Shown here piece by piece: positions 38,365 to 48,191 of a stretch of DNA of 64,000 bases (within the stretch, counting starts at the first letter, position 1; each line of letters opens with the position of its first letter). The notes beneath the pieces were generated by a model that searched no databases, was not told the origin of the DNA, and saw only the letters and a program-made list of their open reading frames with translations. This DNA is from Vibrio tapetis subsp. tapetis (GTDB lineage Bacteria > Pseudomonadota > Gammaproteobacteria > Enterobacterales > Vibrionaceae). Both the position numbers and the translations under genes were made by a program. The stretch spans positions 2,356,001 to 2,420,000 of the forward strand of contig NZ_LT960611.1 in the NCBI RefSeq assembly GCF_900233005.1. Reading direction: 5' to 3'.

Positions 38365-39215
38365 ACAGAGGTTACATCAATACTATCAACCGTTACATTG
38401 CCACTCTTAGCAAGGCCTAGGTCTGACGTTAGTGAACCACTGAACTCTACATCGCCCGCAACTTTGTTGTTACCAGCAAATACTTGTAGCTTACCTTCTT
38501 CCGTTACTGACGCTTTTACCATGTCAGTTTGACCATTGATGTAGGTTGCCAACTCTTCTACATCATCGCCTTCTTTAGCGGTGATTGAAAACGTCTGCTC
38601 GACACCCGCGTTGTCTGTCAGCTTAACATCCAATTGGTTCTTGCCTGCTTCTACTGTCCAGTCTTTGTCTTTTGCATTTGCTGCCTGGTAGCTAGAGCCA
38701 CCCATTTGACCGTTATCACTGCGCATGTCTTTCAACGTTAGCATGACAGCTTCACCGTTATCAGCACCAATTTGGAATGACGCAGTGCCGTATGTGCCAT
38801 TAAGAAGCTTGTTACCACCGAATGAGGTGGTTTCTGCGATACGGTTTAATTCATCATTAAGTGCCGTTACTTCTTCTTGAATCGCTACACGCTCTGATTT
38901 AGAGTTCGAGCCGTTTGATGATTGCAATGAAAGATCACGCATACGCTGTAGAATGTTCGTCGTTTCATTCATTGCACCTTCTGCAGTTTGTGCAATTGAA
39001 ATACCGTCGTTGGCGTTACGAACAGCAACATCAAGACCACGGCTTTGAACATTTAAGCGGTTAGAGATTTGCAGACCCGCTGCATCATCTTTTGCACTGT
39101 TGATTTTTGAGCCAGATGACAGTCTTTCCATTGATGTCGTTAAATCATTCGATGCGTTGTTTAAGTGACGCTGCGCGGTCATCGCTGATACGTTGGTGTT
39201 TACTGTCATGCCCAT
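38365..39215 (-). pseudogene. Flagellin, N-terminal fragment (split by island 1)
   Basis: It encodes residues 1-~283 of a flagellin ([15 protein letters not shown] to DSIDVTSV) and then reads into island DNA for a few codons ([10 protein letters not shown], stop at 38331). Promoter, ribosome binding site (GGAG) and start are intact, so a truncated protein lacking the C-terminal D0/D1 helices could be made; it could not polymerise normally. The remaining part is at 6985-7267. Confidence 0.95.
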
Positions 39216-39295
39216 GATGAATTCTCCAATTGATTTTTCGTACTGCGGCTTTCGCCGTCGCGAAAAACCAAGTTGATTTATTTAAGTTGTTCTTA

Positions 39296-39322
39296 GTAAC
39301 GACACCAAAGCTAATTCCTTTA
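39296..39322 (-). promoter_or_regulatory. Sigma-28 type promoter of the split flagellin
   Basis: Minus strand TAAAGGAA, 11-nt spacer, GTCGTTAC, about 85 nt upstream of the start at 39215, same spacing as for the other flagellins. Confidence 0.7.
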
Positions 39323-39402
39323 GCCGTTTTCCCAAATAAATTCACTTTAATGGTTTAAGTGGCCATTTTTTCATCAAACGGTTATTTTTACGCATTTTCC
39401 TC

Positions 39403-39429
39403 TAAAGTGTTTTACTTTACCGCCGATAA
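39403..39429 (+). promoter_or_regulatory. Divergent sigma-28-like promoter
   Basis: Plus strand TAAAGTGT, 11-nt spacer, GCCGATAA: perfect -10 half and near-perfect -35 half. It points away from the split flagellin and antisense into the flagellin at 39608-40741. Counterpart of 6881-6907. Confidence 0.5.
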
Positions 39430-39607
39430 AGATTTCTTTTTTGTCTTATAAAGCCTTTAAAATAAAGGGATAAAAGCCAATATAAACAAACGATATGAGG
39501 GAAAAGGCAAATACATTCGACGCTTATTATTTACCCACAATAAGCAACAAGATACAGATTAATCATCATTTATGGCCTGTTAGCCGTGAAAAATATAAAG
39601 AAAAGAG

Positions 39608-40741
39608 TTAACCGAGTAACGTAAGAGCCATATTGGGCGTTTGCTTCGCTTGAGCAAGAATGCTGGTGCTGACTTGTTGTAGGATTTGCTGCTTGATCAT
39701 ATTGACCGATTCTTTGGCAAAATCGGTGTCTTTTATACGGCTGTTAGAAGCGGCTAGATTCTCATTGATGTTATCCAGGTTATTGATGGCATGGTCAAAA
39801 CGGTTTTGGAATGCCCCTAACTCTGCTCTATGACTATCAACAAAACCAAGCGCACTATCAATGATAGACACGGCACGTTGTGCGCCACCAACATCGGTAA
39901 TTTGAATATCATTTACCGTTTCTAGTTTGGGCCCTGACATACTCAGTTCTGCGGCCAGTTCTCCTGAAAAGCTTAAGCCACTGGCAACTTCGTTACTGCT
40001 AGCAAAAACTTGCAGTTGCCCTTTCTCATTAACCGAGGCAGAGATCTCATCTGTTTGGCCGTTGATGTAAGTGGCCAGTTCTTCAATATCATCGCCAACT
40101 TTGGCGCTGATGTTTAAAGACACGGCCTGACCACTAAAATCTGTAAAACCAATATTAAACTGGTTATTACCTTCGCTAACCGTCCATGACTTATCCGCCA
40201 TACCTTGAGCTATGTAGCTCACGCCGCCCATCGCTAAGGTATCAGAGCGCATATTCTTGATGCCAACCATGACAGATTCACCCGCGCTGGCGCCGATCTG
40301 AAATGATGCATCACCGTATGTTCCATTCAGTAACTTCTGACCGCCAAAAGACGTCGTTTCTGCGATACGATTTAGCTCATCATTTAAGGCAGACATTTCT
40401 TCTTGAAGCGCGGTCCGTTCAGCCCCACTGTTTGAACCATTGGAAGACTGTAACGACAAATCTCTCATCCGTTGTAAGATATTTGTGGTTTCTTTCATCG
40501 CCCCTTCGGCAGTCTGCATGATGGATATCCCATCATTGGCATTGCGTACCGCGACATCCAATCCTCGCATCTGAGTTTCTAGTCGATTCGATATTTGCAG
40601 GCCTGCGGCGTCATCCTTCGCCCCATTAATACGACTCCCTGAAGCGAGTCGCTCCAAGGATTGGTTCAATGCACTGGTCGCTTGGCCTAAATTTCTTTGG
40701 GCCACCAGGGCTGGAACATTGGTATTAACAGTAACTGTCAT
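39608..40741 (-). CDS. Flagellin
   Basis: Polar flagellin of 377 aa beginning [18 protein letters not shown] and ending MALTLLG. More divergent than the tandem group at 2738-6677 (e.g. [21 protein letters not shown]), so likely a distinct orthologous type. It is separated from the rest of the array by the 31-kb island. Sigma-28-like promoter at 40793-40819. No clear terminator immediately downstream. Confidence 0.95.
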   Translation of the reverse strand: MTVTVNTNVPALVAQRNLGQATSALNQSLERLASGSRINGAKDDAAGLQISNRLETQMRGLDVAVRNANDGISIMQTAEGAMKETTNILQRMRDLSLQSSNGSNSGAERTALQEEMSALNDELNRIAETTSFGGQKLLNGTYGDASFQIGASAGESVMVGIKNMRSDTLAMGGVSYIAQGMADKSWTVSEGNNQFNIGFTDFSGQAVSLNISAKVGDDIEELATYINGQTDEISASVNEKGQLQVFASSNEVASGLSFSGELAAELSMSGPKLETVNDIQITDVGGAQRAVSIIDSALGFVDSHRAELGAFQNRFDHAINNLDNINENLAASNSRIKDTDFAKESVNMIKQQILQQVSTSILAQAKQTPNMALTLLG

Positions 40742-40792
40742 CGTGCTCGCTTAAGTAAAGGCGTATCAAGTAAAAAAATGGTGATCATCTTA

Positions 40793-40819
40793 ATAACGGC
40801 TGATTACTCGAATACTTAA
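40793..40819 (-). promoter_or_regulatory. Sigma-28-like promoter of flagellin
   Basis: Minus strand TTAAGTAT, 11-nt spacer, GCCGTTAT; -10 half strong, -35 half weaker; about 50 nt upstream of the start at 40741. Confidence 0.5.
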
Positions 40820-40830
40820 CTGGAAAGCAA

Positions 40831-40862
40831 AAAAAACCTCACTTAATGAAGTGAGGTTTTTT
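40831..40862. terminator. Bidirectional terminator behind Dyp peroxidase gene
   Basis: 12-bp stem AAAACCTCACTT/AAGTGAGGTTTT with AATG loop and A/T runs on both sides. It ends the peroxidase transcript and insulates the flagellin promoter. Confidence 0.9.
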
Positions 40863-40878
40863 AAATATGAAGCTGATA

Positions 40879-41778
40879 TTAGATCGTAGTGGCTTCTAGC
40901 ATCTCAGGAGAAGGCGAAAAGAAATACGCACCGGTTACTGCTTTGGTAAAGCGCAATAGTTGATCAGATTGACCATCAGTTACGCCATACATGCTTTCAA
41001 GCATTGCTGTGAAATTATGTACCGTGTTGCAATAGGCGATGAACAATAGACCATGATCACCAGACACACTGCCATAAGGCAAACTGTGGCGAACGATTTT
41101 CAGGCCCTTGCCTTTTTCTTTAATATCCACTCTGCCCACATGGGATGCGGCAGGCACATCATCCAACTCAATCGAATCTGGCTTAGTGCGACCAATAATT
41201 TTTTCTTGAGCTTGAACAGACATATTGTTCCAAGCTGGAAGTGTATGAATGAAACGCTGTACCATCACGTAACTGCCACCAACGAAATCGCCATCGTTGA
41301 TGTACGCCACTTCTGCTCGCTGTTCACCTTTTGGATTTTCAGTACCATCGACAAAATCGGTCATATCTCGGCTATCCAAATAACGGTAACCGTAAGTTTC
41401 ATCCACCACGTTAACGTAAGCGTCGACGTCAGTGAGCAGTTTTCGTAGTACATAAAAGTGCAAATCATGACGGTTGGAGTGGCAATGAAGTAAAACGTCT
41501 ACGTCTGTACTTGGGGCGTGAATGTCACCCTCGCCTAGTTCTGGAAATTCAACCAATTCACTTGGCATCGCTTGATTGGTTTTAGCCCAAAACCCATGAC
41601 CGAATGCTAAATCTAATTTTAAGTTTGCGTCTGGCTGCTGTTGATTTAACTCGGCCACTAATGAAGGCAATGTTTTTAATTGCTCTAGCACTTGGCTATG
41701 AGAAGACGTAACTTTTAGCTGTACGTACAATGCAAATGGCCCGGCTTCTGCTGTAATCGCAGACAGTGAATTCGACAT
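40879..41778 (-). CDS. Dyp-type heme peroxidase
   Basis: 299 aa. Dye-decolourising peroxidase family: the conserved DFVDGTENP loop (GxxDG) with the distal Asp, and the C-terminal GLLFIAYCNTVHNFTAMLESM region. The axial His is expected in HVGRVDIKEKG or nearby. Cytoplasmic (no signal peptide). In other Vibrio genomes it also follows the flagellin genes, so this is backbone. Terminator at 40831-40862. Confidence 0.93.
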   Translation of the reverse strand: MSNSLSAITAEAGPFALYVQLKVTSSHSQVLEQLKTLPSLVAELNQQQPDANLKLDLAFGHGFWAKTNQAMPSELVEFPELGEGDIHAPSTDVDVLLHCHSNRHDLHFYVLRKLLTDVDAYVNVVDETYGYRYLDSRDMTDFVDGTENPKGEQRAEVAYINDGDFVGGSYVMVQRFIHTLPAWNNMSVQAQEKIIGRTKPDSIELDDVPAASHVGRVDIKEKGKGLKIVRHSLPYGSVSGDHGLLFIAYCNTVHNFTAMLESMYGVTDGQSDQLLRFTKAVTGAYFFSPSPEMLEATTI

Positions 41779-41860
41779 AACACCCTCACTTTTTTGGTGA
41801 TGCTTAAGATAGCGTCACCATTTATTATATGAATAGATTTTTGTTTATCATGAGCTATTA

Positions 41861-42319
41861 TCAATCCAGATGCTTTGCTCGTAAACAAGTTTTCACCCGC
41901 TTACTTTGCAAAAGAAACAAGATAAACCATACAAGTGTTACCGCTGAAATGGAGTGTGCCCAACTAAAACGGTGACCACTTAAGATGATCTGGTAAATCA
42001 CTAACCCCAATTGACTGACAGTGATGATCAAAGAATACTCTCGGCCATAGGTCATAATGCGGTTGATCATGGGCCGTTTTTCGTCTCGCAGACCAATCAA
42101 CCACATCATAATGATAGAGGGCAACCCCATAGCCAAACCAATATAGAGCGTTTCCCTAACTGGGTAGATAATTTCTAGTAACTTTCCGCCCGATTCACGG
42201 CTCACACCAGCAACGACAAATACAACCCAGGCTTTGGCTAAAAATACCCAGCCTAACCATAGCCATACGGGTACCTTCAAAAAGCCGTGTTTGTCATAGT
42301 GCTCAATAGGATAACGCAC
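41861..42319 (-). CDS. DUF2919 inner-membrane protein (YfeZ-like)
   Basis: 152 aa with about four hydrophobic segments (VWLWLGWVFLAKAWVVFVVAG, LYIGLAMGLPSIIMMWLIG, LIITVSQLGLVIYQIIL, SAVTLVWFILFLL). The opening YDKHGFLKVP is typical of the DUF2919 family. Function unknown. Divergent from the DUF2956 gene with about 60 bp between. Confidence 0.85.
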   Translation of the reverse strand: MRYPIEHYDKHGFLKVPVWLWLGWVFLAKAWVVFVVAGVSRESGGKLLEIIYPVRETLYIGLAMGLPSIIMMWLIGLRDEKRPMINRIMTYGREYSLIITVSQLGLVIYQIILSGHRFSWAHSISAVTLVWFILFLLQSKRVKTCLRAKHLD

Positions 42320-42382
42320 CCTTACCTCTTCAATTGGAAAAATGATAAGCTGTCATCAAAGCACACTAAGACAAGACACGCA

Positions 42383-42733
42383 ATGAATCAGAAAAAAGTG
42401 ATACCGTCGGAACAAACTCAAGCTGAAGCCATGAAAGTCGCCAAAGCGACTCAAAAACAAGGACAAACAAAAGAGCAAACGAAACTGGTGGCTCAGGGTA
42501 TTGAAAAAGGCATTGCGCTGTACAAGAAACAGCAAAAAGAAAAACAACGTCAAGCCGACCGAGCGAAGAAAAAAGAACGTAAACACAAACAGAATGAATC
42601 TCACGAAGAGAATTCAGATACTCTCAGCACTCCAGACAGTAACCCACAACAAACAAGTAAGTGGCTACCTTGGGGCTTATTAGTCATTAGCTGGATTGGC
42701 TTTATCGTATACACAACGCTAGGTGTTCAGTAA
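42383..42733 (+). CDS. DUF2956 small protein
   Basis: 116 aa, ATG at 42383. A highly charged, Lys/Gln-rich N-terminal two thirds (EKQRQADRAKKKERKHK) is followed by one C-terminal membrane segment (WLPWGLLVISWIGFIVYTT), i.e. tail-anchored. Function unknown; conserved in Vibrio next to the DUF2919 gene. Stop overlaps the next start (TAATG). Confidence 0.85.
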   Translation: MNQKKVIPSEQTQAEAMKVAKATQKQGQTKEQTKLVAQGIEKGIALYKKQQKEKQRQADRAKKKERKHKQNESHEENSDTLSTPDSNPQQTSKWLPWGLLVISWIGFIVYTTLGVQ

Positions 42734-43062
42734 TGAAATCCTTCCTCACTATTGCTTTGCTAGCTTTGCTCACTGGGTGTACCTCACCACGTAACCTGCT
42801 TAATGATGAGGCTCGCTTAGTAGAGATACATAAAAGCAATCAAAATATGATTGATCAATGTGAATACTTGGGTGAAGTTATTGGCAGTGAAGGACACTGG
42901 TATAGCTTTTTTCTATTTGGCAATGATGCCTTAATGCAAGGTGCCATTAACAGCCTAAAGAATAAGGCACACCTGATGAGCGCTAACACCATCCTTCTAT
43001 CAGAGCCACAAACATTCGCCACATCCGTCACGTTATTGGGAACGGCATATAAATGCGAGTAA
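42733..43062 (+). CDS. DUF4156-type lipoprotein
   Basis: 109 aa. Signal peptide with lipobox LLTGC (Cys16), then a short domain containing CEYLGEV ... WYSFFLFGNDALMQGAINSLKNKAHLMSAN typical of DUF4156 outer-membrane or periplasmic lipoproteins. Translationally coupled to the DUF2956 gene. Role unknown. Confidence 0.88.
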   Translation: MKSFLTIALLALLTGCTSPRNLLNDEARLVEIHKSNQNMIDQCEYLGEVIGSEGHWYSFFLFGNDALMQGAINSLKNKAHLMSANTILLSEPQTFATSVTLLGTAYKCE

Positions 43063-43094
43063 TGATAAATAAGCATGGTAAATCAAAGACGAAA

Positions 43095-43116
43095 AGAGCC
43101 AGTAATGACTGGCTCT
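43095..43116. terminator. Stem-loop terminator between convergent genes
   Basis: Perfect 9-bp stem AGAGCCAGT/ACTGGCTCT with AATG loop; TTTT follows on the minus strand. It lies between the lipoprotein gene and the convergent winged-helix gene. Confidence 0.75.
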
Positions 43117-43160
43117 ACGGTACATCAATTACGCTAAATTGATTTCTATATGGGCGTCTC

Positions 43161-43442
43161 TTAAAACCCTAACGTGGTCGCTATATCACCTCGGCGATCC
43201 AGTACCCACTGACAGTCAAACGGCCCCCAATCTGAAAGCTGATAATACCCATCATTATGACGTCTACCATCTTGAATAAACATCAGTTCAATCCCTAATC
43301 CGGGTAATGCCTTCAACACATCCTGAATGGTTCTACGTGGCCATCCCGTTTTCTCAATAAGTTTCGGGACGTTTGGTCTTTCAAGACTTTCAACCAAAAG
43401 GGCTAAATACAAGCGCCTTGCAAACACAGGATTCAATTCCAT
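43161..43442 (-). CDS. Winged-helix DNA-binding protein
   Basis: 93 aa. Residues ~5-60 have a winged-helix pattern (RLYLALLVESL...VPKLIEKTGWPRRTIQDVLKALPGLG); recognition helix WPRRTIQDVLKAL. C-terminal tail GYYQLSDWGPF. Conserved hypothetical regulator in Vibrio at this locus. About 275 bp of non-coding DNA follows to the right before the next gene. Confidence 0.75.
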   Translation of the reverse strand: MELNPVFARRLYLALLVESLERPNVPKLIEKTGWPRRTIQDVLKALPGLGIELMFIQDGRRHNDGYYQLSDWGPFDCQWVLDRRGDIATTLGF

Positions 43443-43774
43443 TGATACCTCCTAAAGCTGTGCGTCTCCATTATTTCTGTTCTAGCACATAACATGTTGC
43501 GTTTGATCAACTTTGTTCTATTTGCACCATAAATAACCGACTTATTACGGCTAGAATACCAAATTAGCGTAATATATTGATATTTAGTTACAAAACATGG
43601 CCAATATTTTTCGAGTAAATACCCCATTTATGCAGGTACAACACGGCGTCTAATCCACTTTCGAGCTCACTAAGAGAAAGTACGTCATCTGATGCCTCTG
43701 CCTTCATACCTTTCCCCTTGCTCCCGACGCCTAACCTGTTAGGATTTAACCTTCAGTTTTTAAAAGGAACACCC

Positions 43775-44122
43775 ATGACTATCACCATGTATGGTATCCC
43801 CAACTGCGACACAATAAAAAAAGCCAAAAAATGGCTACAAGCAGAAGAAATCGCATTTGAATTTCACGATTACCGCAAACAAGGCATCGACAAATCATTG
43901 GTCGAGACTTTCTGTCAAAAGTTAGGTTGGGAGTTAGTTCTCAACAAACGCGGCACCACCTACCGTGCTTTGAGCCAAGAACAAAAAGACACGCTCAACG
44001 AAGAAACTGCCATCACATTGCTGGTTGAGCATTCAGCCATGATAAAGCGCCCTATTTTAGTGGTAGATGGTCACTATCATCTTGGATTTAAAGCTGATCA
44101 ATACTCAGCCATTTTTAGCTAA
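43775..44122 (+). CDS. ArsC/Spx-family protein (YffB-like)
   Basis: 115 aa thioredoxin-fold protein. The conserved start MYGIPNCDTIKKAKKWL contains the ArsC-family Cys. Length and RGTTYRALS / RPILVVDG match YffB rather than true arsenate reductase. ATG 43775 chosen with AAGGAAC upstream; a longer in-frame version is not supported. Directly precedes dapE (16 bp), the usual arrangement in gamma-proteobacteria. Confidence 0.92.
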   Translation: MTITMYGIPNCDTIKKAKKWLQAEEIAFEFHDYRKQGIDKSLVETFCQKLGWELVLNKRGTTYRALSQEQKDTLNEETAITLLVEHSAMIKRPILVVDGHYHLGFKADQYSAIFS

Positions 44123-44137
44123 CAAGGAACATCAAGG

Positions 44138-45274
44138 ATGACAGATAGCCCGGTATTGGCACTTGCCAAAGATCTTATTAGCCGCCGCTCGGTAACACCG
44201 GAAGACGCAGGTTGCCAAGAATTAATGATCAAACGATTAGAAGCGATTGGCTTTAAAATCGAAGTCATGGAATTTGAAGACACACTCAACTTTTGGGCGC
44301 GTCGTGGTACAGAATCCCCATTGTTTGCTTTTGCAGGCCATACAGACGTTGTGCCCGCAGGTAACGAAGATCACTGGCATACCAAACCATTCGAACCAAC
44401 CATCATAGAAGATCACCTTCATGGACGTGGCGCAGCCGACATGAAAGGATCTTTAGCTTGTATCATTGTCGCTCTGGAGCGCTTCATTGCTGAGCACCCT
44501 GATCATCAAGGTTCTATCGGCATGTTAATCACCTCGGATGAAGAAGGTCCATTTATCAATGGTACGACTCGAGTAGTCGATACGTTGATGGCGCGTGGTG
44601 AAAATATCGATATGTGCATCGTAGGCGAACCTTCGAGTACTCATCACGTTGGTGATGTAGTGAAAAATGGCCGTCGAGGCTCCATCACCGGTGATCTTAA
44701 AGTGAAAGGTGTACAAGGTCATGTTGCTTACCCACATATTGCGATAAACCCTGTTCACTTATCTCTATCTGCACTGGCTGAACTTGCCTCTACCAAATGG
44801 GATGACGGCAACGAGTTTTTCCCGCCGACGAGCTTTCAAATCCCGAACCTACACGCAGGCACTGGTGCATCTAATGTGATCCCTGGCGAATTCAATGTTC
44901 AATTTAACTTCCGTTTTAGTACGGAACTGACCGACAGTGAAATCCAACGCCGCGTACATTCCATTCTCGACTCTTATGGATTTGAGTATGACCTAAAGTG
45001 GACGTTAAGCGGCCAACCTTTCTTAACCGGAACGGGTAAATTACTTGAAGCGGTAGTGGAAGCGGTAGCGGAAGTGAATCATCAAAAACCAGAACTGCTG
45101 ACCACTGGCGGCACATCCGATGGTCGTTTTATCGCGAAAATGGGTGGGCAAGTCATAGAGCTTGGGCCAGTCAACGCCACAATTCACAAAGTAAACGAAT
45201 GCGTAAGCGTAGCAGATTTAGAAAAGCTGACTGACATGTACCAAAAAACCGTCGAAAAGCTGCTCACTAAATAA
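44138..45274 (+). CDS. dapE: Succinyl-diaminopimelate desuccinylase
   Basis: 378 aa M20-family zinc hydrolase that turns N-succinyl-LL-2,6-diaminopimelate into LL-diaminopimelate and succinate in lysine and peptidoglycan biosynthesis. Metal ligands lie in [21 protein letters not shown] and SDEEGP; C-terminal GGTSDGRFI and [14 protein letters not shown] are the family substrate/metal motifs. Full length. Preceded by AAGGAAC. Backbone gene, in the same run as the YffB-like and M15 peptidase genes. Confidence 0.97.
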   Translation: MTDSPVLALAKDLISRRSVTPEDAGCQELMIKRLEAIGFKIEVMEFEDTLNFWARRGTESPLFAFAGHTDVVPAGNEDHWHTKPFEPTIIEDHLHGRGAADMKGSLACIIVALERFIAEHPDHQGSIGMLITSDEEGPFINGTTRVVDTLMARGENIDMCIVGEPSSTHHVGDVVKNGRRGSITGDLKVKGVQGHVAYPHIAINPVHLSLSALAELASTKWDDGNEFFPPTSFQIPNLHAGTGASNVIPGEFNVQFNFRFSTELTDSEIQRRVHSILDSYGFEYDLKWTLSGQPFLTGTGKLLEAVVEAVAEVNHQKPELLTTGGTSDGRFIAKMGGQVIELGPVNATIHKVNECVSVADLEKLTDMYQKTVEKLLTK

Positions 45275-45307
45275 TGCAGTAAAAAGCCAAATAAACCGAG
45301 AAACAAG

Positions 45308-45985
45308 ATGAATCCCGAACAACTGACCGGCAAATCTATGGGGCATTTGATAGAAGTATCGACCCATACTCAAACTTTATTACTTCACCATCAAATGAAG
45401 CAAGCTTGGCTGTCACTCTACAAAAAAGCCAAACAAGACGGGTTTGAATTGACCATTGCCAGTGGTTTTCGGGATTTTTCGCGTCAGCGTGCAATTTGGA
45501 ACGGAAAATTTAGCGGTGACAGAGCAATTCTCGATGGTCATGGCCTGCCACTCGATACCGAAAAGCTCAACGATGATGAAAAAATCTCTGCCATTTTAAG
45601 ATGGTCGGCACTACCTGGTGCCAGTCGTCACCATTGGGGCTGCGATATTGATGTTTATGCCAAAAATCGGCTTCCTAATAACACCCAGCTTATGCTCGAA
45701 CCATGGGAATACGATAGCGGCCACCAGCACGAGTTTAAAGCTTGGATGGAGCACTCATTACCTGAGTTTGATTTTTTCTTCCCTTACGATGTATTCAGAG
45801 GTGGCGTCGCCGCAGAGCCTTGGCACATCAGTTACGCACCGGTTTCAGTAACAGCCATCGAATTATTAACGCCTGAAATCATTGAGGCGGCATTAATGTC
45901 TGATCCCATTTTAGGTCAACAAAGCGTGCTAAGCTGTTTAAATGAGATCTACCGAACCTACGTCACTAACATAGGAGACGCATAA
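45308..45985 (+). CDS. M15-family D-alanyl-D-alanine carboxypeptidase-like
   Basis: 225 aa VanY-type peptidase. Zinc motif SRHHWGCDIDVY (HxxxxxxD) and AEPWHISY (final His ligand). No signal peptide, so a cytoplasmic or recycling role in muropeptide metabolism is possible. Located 33 bp after dapE; its stop overlaps the DUF2897 gene (TAATG). Confidence 0.9.
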   Translation: MNPEQLTGKSMGHLIEVSTHTQTLLLHHQMKQAWLSLYKKAKQDGFELTIASGFRDFSRQRAIWNGKFSGDRAILDGHGLPLDTEKLNDDEKISAILRWSALPGASRHHWGCDIDVYAKNRLPNNTQLMLEPWEYDSGHQHEFKAWMEHSLPEFDFFFPYDVFRGGVAAEPWHISYAPVSVTAIELLTPEIIEAALMSDPILGQQSVLSCLNEIYRTYVTNIGDA

Positions 45986-46176
45986 TGGAATTCTTAACCA
46001 ATCCTTGGGTCATCACGATTATCGTACTGGCCGTGATTATCGGTAACATTATGGTGCTCAAAAACACTGCCAATATGAAATTTGATAAACCAACTCGATC
46101 ATCACAAGATCTCGATCGTTTAAATGAACTCGATAAGCAAAGACACGAAGACGAAGAAGAAGAGCAAAAAAAATAG
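45985..46176 (+). CDS. DUF2897 small membrane protein
   Basis: 63 aa. One N-terminal membrane segment (WVITIIVLAVIIGNIMVL) and a highly acidic tail ending EEEEQKK. Function unknown; conserved behind the M15 peptidase in Vibrio. Confidence 0.85.
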   Translation: MEFLTNPWVITIIVLAVIIGNIMVLKNTANMKFDKPTRSSQDLDRLNELDKQRHEDEEEEQKK

Positions 46177-46203
46177 GACACCCAAAAGGTATCCTATTTC
46201 TCT
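46168..46203. terminator. Bidirectional terminator between DUF2897 gene and bamC
   Basis: Stem AAATAGGA (46171-46178) and TCCTATTT (46192-46199) with A-run before it on each strand; sits between two convergent genes. Confidence 0.8.
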
Positions 46204-46232
46204 ATACAACTCGCCAGATATACTATCAGCGT

Positions 46233-47261
46233 TTATTTTTCAGCGTTGCGGTCAATCAATGTCGCAATCACCGGAACCATCTCAGCAAGTACTTCTTCAT
46301 TAACAGGTTTACCTGATGAATTGGTAATATTCACCGATGTACGGTTGTCTAAATCCCCCATTAGGAACTCAAACTTACTGCCACCCATGTCAAATGGTTT
46401 CACACCAACACTCTGCCAGAATTCATCATTTGGCTCTGCGTATTTAACCTTAATAACACCTTGAGATTGATTTCGCTCTTCAACCTCAAAACCCATTTTC
46501 GGTAAAATATCAGGCATCAAGCGCCACAATACATCGTAAGGTGTGCGAGCAATAATCACGGGTAAACCGCTGCGATCTTTACCCATAGAAATCGGGATAT
46601 GCTTCACGAGTTCTTCTGCGCGTTTTTCCGCTTCAAAACGAAGGTTTTGATCATAGGCAGACATCACTAAGTTGGTCATAAGCGTGTTGTAGCGAGCACG
46701 GTTTGCCGTTGATACAGGCACAACTTTGTTGCCTTCACGCCAATCGATCAATTCGATTTTATAACCAAAACGACGATTGGCTTCAAAGCGTTCGATCTTA
46801 TAACGAGAACCAAGTTCAACATCTTCATCTTCTGAGTTCCAAGTAACCCAGTCTGTTTCGATCAGTGAATCTGTTTGAGTGCGAACCCCAGTGTTATGAT
46901 GATCAATCATAGCCAGAGTGGTTTGCCACACTTTGTCACTCTCTTCTTTTTTCACCAACCAAAGCGTGATCAAGCCATCTTTTAGTTCAGTACGCGCACC
47001 AGGAATGAGTGACAGCACTTGTTGAGGAGGACGGATATCAACCGCTTTACCTAATTCACCATGAAAATCGCCAGAGGGGATATCAAAGTCTGGGTAAAAT
47101 TGTGGGGTCGCCTCTTCAGGAAGCACCATCTGTTGAAGTGATGGCGTTTCAAGATAAGAGAAATCATCTTTGGCTTGTCGGCGATCCGATGGATCACTCG
47201 AGCAAGCGCTTAGAACAAAAACAGCCAGTGAACCTGTCACTAGCTGAGCAGAAAGCTTCAT
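46233..47261 (-). CDS. bamC: Outer-membrane assembly lipoprotein BamC
   Basis: 342 aa lipoprotein of the BAM complex, which inserts beta-barrel proteins into the outer membrane. Lipobox LSAC (Cys ~20). The unstructured N-terminal stretch (DFSYLETPSLQQM) and two helix-grip domains (~100-210, ~225-340) fit the family. ATG 47261 is chosen with GGAG 6 nt upstream; an earlier Met would weaken the signal peptide. It follows dapA in the same direction, the conserved dapA-bamC pair. Confidence 0.95.
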   Translation of the reverse strand: MKLSAQLVTGSLAVFVLSACSSDPSDRRQAKDDFSYLETPSLQQMVLPEEATPQFYPDFDIPSGDFHGELGKAVDIRPPQQVLSLIPGARTELKDGLITLWLVKKEESDKVWQTTLAMIDHHNTGVRTQTDSLIETDWVTWNSEDEDVELGSRYKIERFEANRRFGYKIELIDWREGNKVVPVSTANRARYNTLMTNLVMSAYDQNLRFEAEKRAEELVKHIPISMGKDRSGLPVIIARTPYDVLWRLMPDILPKMGFEVEERNQSQGVIKVKYAEPNDEFWQSVGVKPFDMGGSKFEFLMGDLDNRTSVNITNSSGKPVNEEVLAEMVPVIATLIDRNAEK

Positions 47262-47312
47262 CAGTACTCCTAATGCTTTCAAGGGAGCAAGCCGCCCCCC
47301 TATTCAATATAT

Positions 47313-48191
47313 TTAGATAATGCCAGCATCGGCCATTGCTTGGCGAACCACTTGTTGAGCTTCTTCAGTTAGCTCTACTAATGGTAAACGTAAACCACCA
47401 TGGGCAATTAAACCAAGTTGTAGTGTCACCCACTTAACTGGAATTGGGCTCGCTTCTACAAACAAGTTTTTATGCAACGTCATAATGCGTTGATTGATGA
47501 TTTCCGCTTCATCAAAGTTGCCTTCAGCCGCCAACTTAAACATGGTTGCCATATCAGCAGCTGCAACATTTGACGTCACAGAGATAACACCTTGACCACC
47601 CTGTTTAACAAACTCTAGGCCTGTTGCATCATCACCACTTAGTAAGATGAAATCTTTGCCACAAAGTTCATGATGTTTTTCAATTCGTGACAGATCTCCC
47701 GTTGCATCCTTAAGAGCAACGATTTTATCAAGCTTTGAAAGGCGAGCGACCGTATCAGGAAGTAGGTCTACTGCAGTACGCCCTGGTACGTTATAAAGAA
47801 TGATAGGCACATCACTGACTTCAGCAATGGCTTTATAGTGTTGATACAAGCCTTCTTGCGTCGGCTTATTGTAGTACGGCGTTACGCTAAGTACGGCAAC
47901 AATGCCCGAACCTTGCAATAATCGGCTGAACGTCACCGACTCATGAGTTGCATTTGCACCCGTGCCCGCGATAACAGGAATACGGCCATCAGCATACTCA
48001 ACTGTCTTTTGGACGACTTTGACATGCTCTTCAATAGTAAGTGTTGCCGATTCACCTGTTGTTCCCACAGCTACAAGTCCGTCTGTGCCGGCAGCAACGT
48101 GATATTCCACTAGTTTCTTCAGGCTATCGTAATCGACTTCGCCTTCTTCATTAAATGGGGTAACTAGCGCAACTAAGCTTCCTGAAAACAT
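47313..48191 (-). CDS. dapA: 4-hydroxy-tetrahydrodipicolinate synthase
   Basis: 292 aa. Condenses pyruvate with aspartate semialdehyde, first step of the diaminopimelate/lysine branch. Schiff-base Lys in [16 protein letters not shown] substrate motif; YNVPGRT with catalytic Tyr. Start ATG 48191 ([13 protein letters not shown]) has AAGGAG six bases upstream and gives the standard length. Upstream of bamC. Confidence 0.97.
   Translation of the reverse strand: MFSGSLVALVTPFNEEGEVDYDSLKKLVEYHVAAGTDGLVAVGTTGESATLTIEEHVKVVQKTVEYADGRIPVIAGTGANATHESVTFSRLLQGSGIVAVLSVTPYYNKPTQEGLYQHYKAIAEVSDVPIILYNVPGRTAVDLLPDTVARLSKLDKIVALKDATGDLSRIEKHHELCGKDFILLSGDDATGLEFVKQGGQGVISVTSNVAAADMATMFKLAAEGNFDEAEIINQRIMTLHKNLFVEASPIPVKWVTLQLGLIAHGGLRLPLVELTEEAQQVVRQAMADAGII

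Noticed and set aside
42356..42604. Minus-strand Phe/Leu-rich ORF resembling a membrane protein
   Set aside because: Antisense of the Lys-rich DUF2956 gene, which produces Phe/Leu codons on the other strand.
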